NCBI GenBank assembly: GCA_024640185.1
Contig: JAHEFN010000194.1
Coordinates: forward strand, 1-5,136
Length of the DNA stretch: 5,136 nucleotides
Reading direction: 5' to 3'
DNA from: Gemmatimonadota bacterium
GTDB taxonomy: Bacteria > Gemmatimonadota > Gemmatimonadetes > Gemmatimonadales > GWC2-71-9
Part shown: piece after piece, positions 1 through 5,136 of the stretch
Layout of the letters: each line of letters starts with the position of its first letter
Numbering within the stretch: the first letter of the stretch is position 1
The notes under the pieces: generated by a model
The model's input: the letters and a program-made list of their open reading frames with translations, nothing else
Databases searched by the model: none
What the model was told of the DNA's origin: nothing
Program-made: the position numbers and the translations under genes

Positions 1-173
1 CCGCCACCGACCAGGTGCTTGGTCGCCTCTCCCGCGGTGAGGGCACCTTGGGGCTGCTGTCCTCCGACTCGACCCTCTACCGCGAGGCCACCCTCACCGT
101 GGTGCAGCTTCGCACCATGCTGGCTGATATCCAGGCGAACCCTCGCCGGTATTTCCGGTTCTCGGTCTTCTGA
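1..173 (+). CDS. C-terminal end of MCE/MlaD-family protein (5' truncated)
   Basis: The frame beginning at base 3 reads 56 residues to a TGA at 171-173; the start lies outside the window. The visible tail has a GxGTLGxL segment (RGEGTLGLLSSD), then LYREATLTVVQLRTML, and closes with ANPRRYFRFSVF. This pattern (a glycine-rich helical linker, then NPxxYFxFSVF at the very end) is typical of the C-termini of MCE-domain proteins such as MlaD. These are substrate-binding components of ABC systems that move phospholipids between the inner and outer membranes of Gram-negative bacteria; they are anchored by one N-terminal membrane helix and form hexameric rings in the periplasm. The MCE domain itself is not visible, so the call rests only on this tail. 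Genes for the permease and ATPase would be expected just upstream if this is a typical Mla-like operon. Confidence 0.62.
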   Translation, partial: ATDQVLGRLSRGEGTLGLLSSDSTLYREATLTVVQLRTMLADIQANPRRYFRFSVF

Positions 174-198
174 TCCGCTGACGCGATCTCTCCCGTGA

Positions 199-301
199 GT
201 CGTTAGTCTTTGGGCATGAGTGTGGCCCGCCCCCGGACGGGGCAGCCATGCGCGGGCTCGGGTGGCACGACCGAAGGCCCCAACGACCGATGACCAACGA
301 C
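199..301. repeat. Inverted pair of degenerate heptamer repeats (spacer upstream of Nudix gene)
   Basis: The right arm (281-301) is three tandem 7-mers: CAACGAC, CGATGAC, CAACGAC. The left arm (199-212) is two 7-mers of the complementary sense: GTCGTTA, GTCTTTG. Aligned as a hairpin, 199-213 faces 287-301 with 12 Watson-Crick pairs and one G-T pair over 15 positions; A205 faces C295 and T209 faces T291. The roughly 73-base interior contains the GC-rich hairpin at 223-248. The array ends 13 bases before the ATG of the Nudix gene. The design resembles that of the heptamer element between atpG and atpD, although the 7-mer sequence differs. Its function is unknown; it may be a decaying intergenic repeat, a transcript-stabilising stem, or a weak terminator. 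Confidence 0.5.
223..248 (+). other. GC-rich imperfect hairpin
   Basis: TGGC (223-226) pairs with GCCA (245-248) and GCCCC (229-233) pairs with GGGGC (239-243), with a 5-base loop and a small internal loop (CC opposite A). It lies 50 bases after the MCE-like gene and 66 bases before the Nudix ATG. No T-tract follows, so it is not a canonical intrinsic terminator. It could slow transcription or protect the 3' end of the upstream message, but in such GC-rich DNA it may be chance. Confidence 0.3.
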
Positions 302-314
302 GCGGTGACCATCC

Positions 315-824
315 ATGGCCAAGAAGCAAGCCGAGAAGGAGGTCTCTGCCGGCGGTATCGTCTTTCGACGCGATGCCGAGGGCAGGCCACTCTTCCTGCT
401 GATCCGCGACAGCTATCGCCACTGGGGCTTCCCCAAGGGTCACCTCGAGGACGAGGAGACCCCCGCTGAAGCGGCGCTCCGGGAGACCCGCGAGGAGACC
501 GGCCTTGAGCAGTTGGTGCTGCAGGGGCCGATCCGGCTGATCGACTGGCACTTCCGCTTCCGTGGCAGGTATATCCACAAGTACTGCCATTTCTTCCTCT
601 TCGAATCACCCGAGGGCGACGCGATGCCCCAGGAGGAAGAGGGGATCACCGCTGTGCGCTGGGAACCGCTGGAGCGGGCCCTCGAGGTGCTCAGCTACGA
701 CAACGCCCGGGGGGTGTTGCGACGGGGTGCCGAGATGGCGCGCTGCCTGGTGGCCGTCGGTCGTGGCCGCCCGGTGGGCCGTCCCGAGCCCGTCATCCCC
801 CGGAGCGAGTCGACCCCGACCTGA
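315..824 (+). CDS. Nudix hydrolase
   Basis: This 169-residue protein contains a complete Nudix box (GX5EX7REUXEEXGU) at residues 42-64: G42, E48, then REtrEEtGL at 57-64. The box's acidic residues bind the divalent metal needed to hydrolyse nucleoside diphosphates linked to another group. The beta strands before the box (SAGGIVFRRD; LFLLIRDSYRHWGFPKGH) match the family, and the WGFPKGHLE stretch resembles the W-x-x-PKGH pattern of diadenosine tetraphosphate (Ap4A) hydrolase-type members. Substrate cannot be fixed from sequence; Ap4A or another (di)nucleotide is reasonable. The tail after about residue 140 is basic and proline-rich and probably disordered. The ATG at 315 is preferred because the SAGGIVF strand follows it at the normal distance; a weak GGTGA (304-308) sits upstream. 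The next gene begins 7 bases after its stop, so the two are probably co-transcribed. Confidence 0.9.
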   Translation: MAKKQAEKEVSAGGIVFRRDAEGRPLFLLIRDSYRHWGFPKGHLEDEETPAEAALRETREETGLEQLVLQGPIRLIDWHFRFRGRYIHKYCHFFLFESPEGDAMPQEEEGITAVRWEPLERALEVLSYDNARGVLRRGAEMARCLVAVGRGRPVGRPEPVIPRSESTPT

Positions 825-831
825 GCGACCG

Positions 832-1605
832 ATGCCGGCGGTCGCCGCGCTGCTGGAGCGTCGAACCGCCTTGGCGGCATTCCGCCGGGAGATCCCCCGG
901 GGCCGCTTCCGGGTCCTGACGGCCCGGTCTCCCGCCCACCTCGCCACCCTGTTGTCTCGCCACTTGGTGGACAGCGTCATCGTGGGGGCCGAGGCGGTCA
1001 GTCGCTCCGCCGCCTTCGAGGCGCTGCGTATCGAGTATCCCACCCTGCCGGTCTTTCTCTATGCCCCGATTCGCAGCGGCGATGCGGCCCTGCTGGGTCG
1101 GGTCGAACGGCGAGGGGTGGCCGGAGTGCTGGTCGAGGGCCTCGATGATCCGGTGATGGCCAGAGTCCTGCGGCGGGCCGGCCTGACCGCCCGCCGCGAG
1201 CAGGCCCTGCTGCCGATGGCCGCTGCGCTGGACCTCGTCGACCCGCTCCAGGTCGCCGCCTGGCGGGTGATCGTGGCGGAGGCGCCGGAGCGTCTGGCGA
1301 CCGAGGATCTGGCCAGGCGGCTCGGCGTCTCCAGGGAGACGCTGTCTCGACGCTTCGCCGCCGGACGCGCGCCGACCCTCAAGGTGGCGATCGATATCGT
1401 GCGGCTGGTCGCCGCCGGCCAGTTGCTGGGCTCCCCGGAGTGGCGGGTGACCGATGCGGCGCGGTTGCTGGGCTACTCCTCGCCATCCCTCCTCCAGCGG
1501 GCGGCCCGGCGCCTGGTCGGCACCAGTGCCGGCACCCTCGGCACCCTGCCGCCCGACCGGATCCTCGCCAGATTGACCAGCGGTGGCGGCTCCCGCTGGA
1601 GCTGA
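832..1605 (+). CDS. AraC-type transcriptional regulator with degenerate receiver-like N-terminus
   Basis: A 257-residue protein read from ATG 832, 7 bases after the Nudix stop. The open frame continues upstream, but that part overlaps the Nudix gene and looks non-coding. The C-terminal part carries two helix-turn-helix units as in AraC/XylS proteins: about 155-176 (LATEDLARRLGVSRETLSRRF) and about 205-230 (WRVTDAARLLGYSSPSLLQRAARRLVG). LGYSSPSLLQRAARR corresponds to the family's GF-S-S-FsR-F-k signature, although the usual Phe and P-x-x-yR residues are changed. Residues about 25-117 alternate strands and helices like a response-regulator receiver (VDSVIVG, then YPTLPVFLYAP, then GVAGVLVEG), but the phospho-acceptor Asp and the conserved Lys are not present where expected. 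It likely binds DNA in the cytoplasm and senses something other than phosphorylation. Its target is unknown; the adjacent atpA promoter or its own operon are candidates by position only. Confidence 0.75.
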   Translation: MPAVAALLERRTALAAFRREIPRGRFRVLTARSPAHLATLLSRHLVDSVIVGAEAVSRSAAFEALRIEYPTLPVFLYAPIRSGDAALLGRVERRGVAGVLVEGLDDPVMARVLRRAGLTARREQALLPMAAALDLVDPLQVAAWRVIVAEAPERLATEDLARRLGVSRETLSRRFAAGRAPTLKVAIDIVRLVAAGQLLGSPEWRVTDAARLLGYSSPSLLQRAARRLVGTSAGTLGTLPPDRILARLTSGGGSRWS

Positions 1606-1613
1606 TTGGTGGG

Positions 1614-1643
1614 TTGTCGGGCCCGGTGACTTGTGACTATTTT
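1614..1643 (+). promoter_or_regulatory. Possible promoter for atpAGD
   Basis: A sigma-70-like pair can be drawn: TTGTCG (1614-1619) as -35, an 18-base gap, and TATTTT (1638-1643) as -10, which is 4 of 6 matches to TATAAT. The -10 lies in the most AT-rich stretch of the area and would start transcription near 1650, about 50 bases before the atpA ATG. The palindrome at 1631-1648 covers this -10, so a bound protein would block RNA polymerase. The -35 match is weak and promoter consensus in this lineage may differ. Confidence 0.3.
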
Positions 1644-1649
1644 CACAAG
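1630..1649. promoter_or_regulatory. Rex- or CRP/FNR-type palindromic operator upstream of atpA
   Basis: A perfect 7-bp inverted repeat, CTTGTGA and TCACAAG, is separated by 6 bases. The inner 18 bases (1631-1648) match the known Rex operator pattern TTGTGAA-N4-TTCACAA at 13 of 14 fixed positions; only C1637 departs. Rex is a repressor that leaves DNA when NADH/NAD+ rises and commonly controls respiratory and fermentative genes. The same bases also match the CRP core TGTGA-N6-TCACA at all 10 positions, so a CRP/FNR-family protein is an equally valid reading. An additional palindrome, ACAAGCTTGT (1645-1654), adds a third CTTGT half-site directly beside it. It sits 51 bases before the atpA ATG. 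Neither a rex nor a crp gene is in the window, so the protein is inferred. Confidence 0.6.
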
Positions 1650-1699
1650 CTTGTAGACGAACTGTGCGACCTGGCTTCCACCCTCAGCGTTTGAGTCTC

Positions 1700-3280
<1,581 letters not shown>

Positions 3281-3283
3281 TCG

Positions 3284-4168
3284 ATGTCCAAGTCGCGCGC
3301 ACTCAAGGGCCGGATTCGGTCGGTCACCAACACCCGCAAGATCACGCGGACGATGGAGTTGGTGGCGACCTCGAAGCTGAAGCGGGCCCAGGATCGGGTG
3401 GTGGCGGCACGGCCATACGCCGAGGCACTGGCCGAGGTCATCGCCGACCTGGTCACGCCCGACCTCGCGGACCGCTTCCCGCTGCTCCGTCAGCCGCTCA
3501 AGCCGGCCGAGGGTGGCCCCAGCCATGCGGTGGTGATCCTGATCACCTCCAATCGTGGCTTGGCCGGGGGCTTCAATGCCAACCTCATCAAGGAAGCCCG
3601 CCGCCGGATCGAGGCGCTCGAGGCCGAGGGGTACACCGTCGAGTTGGTCGGCGTCGGGCGGAAGGGGATCGGCTTCTTCAAGTACATCGGTCGCACCTTC
3701 CGCAGCGAGCGAATCGACATCGCCGATCGGCCGACGGCAGAACACGCGGCATCGCTGGTCGAGTCGCTCATGGCGGAATACATCAGTGGCCGGCTCGGCG
3801 CGGTTGTCCTGGTGCAGTCGACCTTCCTGAGCGTGCTCAACACCCCGCCTCAGGCCGTCACCGTGCTGCCGATCACCCCGCCGGAGGGCGACGCGGGTGG
3901 ACATCGGCCGGACTACATCCTCTCACCGGATCCGGCGACGCTGCTGGAGGACGTCCTGCCCCGCTATGTGCGGAACGTCGTCTTCCGGGGCTTGGTCGAG
4001 ACGGTGGCCGCCGAGCAGGCTTCGCGCCGGACGGCGATGAAGAATGCCACGGACAACGCCGGGGACATCATCGAGGCACTCAAGCGGACGTACAATCGGC
4101 AGCGCCAGGCCCAGATCACGCAGGAGATCGCGGAGCTGGTCGGCGGGGCCGCGGCATTGCAGGGATAG
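3284..4168 (+). CDS. atpG: F1-ATP synthase subunit gamma
   Basis: A 294-residue protein, normal for gamma (about 285-295). Gamma is the central rotor shaft that turns inside the alpha3-beta3 head and couples proton flow through Fo to ATP synthesis. The N-terminal helix carries the conserved block RIRSVTNTRKITRTMELVAT (residues 10-29) followed by SKLKRAQ; the middle has the Rossmann-like segment with ITSNRGLAGGFNANLIKEA; and the C-terminal helix holds RTAMKNATDNAGDIIEALKRTYNR, the usual partner of the N-terminal helix in the shaft's coiled coil. The ATG lies 3 bases after the atpA stop, so translation is probably coupled; no clear Shine-Dalgarno sequence is visible. All the expected signature blocks are present and nothing suggests truncation. 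Confidence 0.97.
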   Translation: MSKSRALKGRIRSVTNTRKITRTMELVATSKLKRAQDRVVAARPYAEALAEVIADLVTPDLADRFPLLRQPLKPAEGGPSHAVVILITSNRGLAGGFNANLIKEARRRIEALEAEGYTVELVGVGRKGIGFFKYIGRTFRSERIDIADRPTAEHAASLVESLMAEYISGRLGAVVLVQSTFLSVLNTPPQAVTVLPITPPEGDAGGHRPDYILSPDPATLLEDVLPRYVRNVVFRGLVETVAAEQASRRTAMKNATDNAGDIIEALKRTYNRQRQAQITQEIAELVGGAAALQG

Positions 4169-4170
4169 AC

Positions 4171-4205
4171 GGAGACCGGAGACCGGAGACCAGAGACCAG
4201 AGAGT
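4171..4205. repeat. Tandem heptamer array RGAGACC
   Basis: Three exact GGAGACC units (4171-4191), one AGAGACC (4192-4198) and a decaying fifth unit AGAGAGT (4199-4205) run head to tail, starting 2 bases after the atpG stop codon. Period 7 is not a multiple of 3, and the array lies outside any coding frame. It forms the left arm of the hairpin described at 4184-4267. Short tandem heptamers of this kind are known in some bacterial intergenic regions; assignment to any named family was not tested. Confidence 0.85.
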
Positions 4206-4267
4206 CCTGGAACGAGATGTCGATTCGTGCCGGCGCGAGCCCTCCGATCTCTGATCTCTGATCTCCG
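4184..4267 (+). other. Long hairpin built from complementary heptamer arrays in the atpG-atpD spacer
   Basis: Bases 4184-4203 can pair with 4248-4267: 18 of 20 positions are Watson-Crick, and the only two mismatches are both C opposite A, spaced exactly 7 bases apart (C4190 and C4197). The loop is about 44 bases (4204-4247). In RNA this would be a strong stem inside the presumed atpAGD message. No T-run follows, so it does not look like an intrinsic terminator. It might protect or mark the 3' end of an atpAG transcript and so set the ratio of alpha and gamma to beta; this is an inference. The stem's 3' end is 33 bases before the atpD ATG, leaving the start accessible. Confidence 0.7.
4246..4266. 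repeat. Tandem heptamer array GATCTCY
   Basis: Three head-to-tail 7-mers, GATCTCT, GATCTCT and GATCTCC, form the right arm of the hairpin. Their reverse complement (RGAGATC) differs from the left-arm unit (RGAGACC) at a single fixed position, so each left-arm C faces an A in the stem. Both arms look like the same repeat in opposite orientation, with one consistent base difference. Confidence 0.85.
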
Positions 4268-4299
4268 AAAGACTGACACTCAACTCAGGCAGTGAATTC

Positions 4300-5136
4300 A
4301 TGACCGCACCAGCCACTACCGCCACCGGCACCGTCGTCCAGATCATCGGCCCGGTCCTTGACGTCGAGTTTCCGCCGGACCAGTTGCCGGAGATCTACAA
4401 CGCGCTCGTCGTCGAGGATGACAGCGGGATCGTGCCGGTTCGCCTGACGGCCGAGGTCCAGCAGCACATCGGCCGCAACCAGGTCCGCGCCGTGGCGATG
4501 TCCTCCACCGACGGGGTGACCCGCGGCATGACGGTGGTCAACACCGGCAGTGCGATCTCGGTGCCGGTCGGTGATGAGGCCCTCGGCCGGATCCTCAACG
4601 TGCTCGGTGAGCCGGTCGACGGCGGCGCGCCGATCCCGGCCGCCGTGGAGCGGTGGCCGATCCACCGGCCGTCACCGGGGTTCACGGCGCTGGAGCCGAA
4701 GACGGAGATCCTCGAGACCGGCATCAAGGTCGTCGACCTCATTGCTCCCTTCGTGAAGGGCGGCAAGATCGGCCTCTTCGGTGGCGCCGGCGTGGGCAAG
4801 ACCGTCGTCATCATGGAGCTGATCAACAACGTCCAGAAGGGACACGGCGGCAAGTCGGTGTTCTGCGGAGTCGGTGAGCGGACCCGTGAGGGGAACGACC
4901 TCTATCTCGAGATGAGCGAGTCGGGCGTCATCGATTCGTGCGCGCTCATCTACGGCCAGATGAACGAGCCGCCGGGCGCGCGCCTCCGGGTCGCGCTGTC
5001 GGCGCTGACGATGGCCGAGTACTTCCGTGATGTCGCCGGTCAGGACGTGCTGCTCTTCATCGACAACATCTTCCGGTTCACCCAGGCCGGTGCCGAGGTC
5101 TCGGCGCTGCTGGGGCGGATGCCGAGTGCCGTGGGC
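4300..5136 (+). CDS. atpD: F1-ATP synthase subunit beta (3' truncated by window end)
   Basis: The frame from ATG 4300 stays open to the window edge, giving 279 residues of an expected 460-480. Beta holds the catalytic sites of F1. Visible are the N-terminal beta-barrel (about 8-85; GTVVQIIGPVLDVEFP), ILNVLGEPVDGGAPI (98-112), ETGIKVVDLIAPFVKGGKIGLF (139-160), the P-loop GGAGVGKT (161-168), the catalytic GERTREGND with E193 and R194, and Walker B LLFIDNIFRFTQAG with D255. LLGRMPSAVG at the edge is also conserved. All catalytic residues expected in this part are present. The start gives a normal N-terminus; only a weak AGG (4287-4289) lies upstream. It belongs to the same unit as atpA and atpG, with a 131-base spacer. 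atpC (epsilon) commonly follows atpD and may lie just beyond the window. Confidence 0.97.
   Translation, partial: MTAPATTATGTVVQIIGPVLDVEFPPDQLPEIYNALVVEDDSGIVPVRLTAEVQQHIGRNQVRAVAMSSTDGVTRGMTVVNTGSAISVPVGDEALGRILNVLGEPVDGGAPIPAAVERWPIHRPSPGFTALEPKTEILETGIKVVDLIAPFVKGGKIGLFGGAGVGKTVVIMELINNVQKGHGGKSVFCGVGERTREGNDLYLEMSESGVIDSCALIYGQMNEPPGARLRVALSALTMAEYFRDVAGQDVLLFIDNIFRFTQAGAEVSALLGRMPSAVG

Noticed and set aside
94..609. Minus-strand open frame of 171 codons covering the spacer and the start of the Nudix gene
   Set aside because: The product is rich in Arg, Ser, Gly and Pro and reads antisense through the Nudix box; there is no sign of a real protein.
1616..1630. CGGGCCCG palindrome as a terminator for the regulator gene
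   Set aside because: It has no loop and no T-tract after it; an 8-bp GC palindrome is expected by chance in this composition.
1626..1639. GTGACTT-GTGACTA as a third heptamer element
   Set aside because: There are only two units, without a complementary array, and they overlap the palindromic operator, which explains the sequence better.
1664..1699. Upstream in-frame GTG start for atpA
   Set aside because: It would add MRPGFHPQRLSL, which does not resemble alpha-subunit N-termini, and it crowds the possible promoter; ATG 1700 gives a normal start.
4171..4266. CRISPR-like or coding repeat interpretation of the heptamers
   Set aside because: Units are 7 bases with no spacers between them, and the two arrays are in opposite orientation; this fits simple tandem repeats, not CRISPR.
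3923..4346. Minus-strand open frames across the atpG-atpD spacer
   Set aside because: Their products (SEIRDQRSE, VSGLRSP-like strings) are just translated heptamer repeats plus antisense atpG or atpD.

Overview
The window is GC-rich, densely packed bacterial chromosome with every real gene on the + strand. The upstream gene fragment ends like an MCE/MlaD lipid-transport protein, which points to a Gram-negative (diderm) cell. The ATP synthase proteins, the weak Shine-Dalgarno sequences and the gene company fit Gemmatimonadota or a related high-GC phylum. That placement rests on a general impression of the proteins and was not tested by a search.

Layout: (1) 1-173, the C-terminal end of an MCE/MlaD-like protein. 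(2) 174-314, a spacer holding degenerate 7-bp repeats in inverted arrangement and an inner GC-rich hairpin. (3) 315-824, a complete Nudix hydrolase with a perfectly spaced Nudix box. (4) 832-1605, a regulator with an AraC-type DNA-binding domain behind a receiver-like N-terminus that lacks the phosphorylation residues. (5) 1606-1699, a short AT-richer spacer with a near-perfect 18-bp palindrome of the Rex/CRP type overlapping a possible promoter. (6) 1700-3280 atpA, 3284-4168 atpG and 4300-5136 (cut by the window edge) atpD, the alpha, gamma and beta subunits of F1-ATP synthase. atpG and atpD are separated by a 131-bp spacer with a second inverted pair of 7-bp repeat arrays.

The three atp genes almost certainly form one transcription unit making the catalytic head and rotor shaft of the F-type ATP synthase. 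atpB, atpE, atpF and atpH are not upstream of atpA, so the Fo and delta genes must lie elsewhere. The most interesting points are the Rex- or CRP-like operator at the presumed atpA promoter, which suggests control of ATP synthase by NADH/NAD+ ratio or by a CRP/FNR-family protein, and two independent heptamer-repeat hairpins of the same design, one upstream of the Nudix gene and one upstream of atpD. No mobile element, CRISPR array, tRNA or rRNA was seen, and I found no clearly new multi-gene system.
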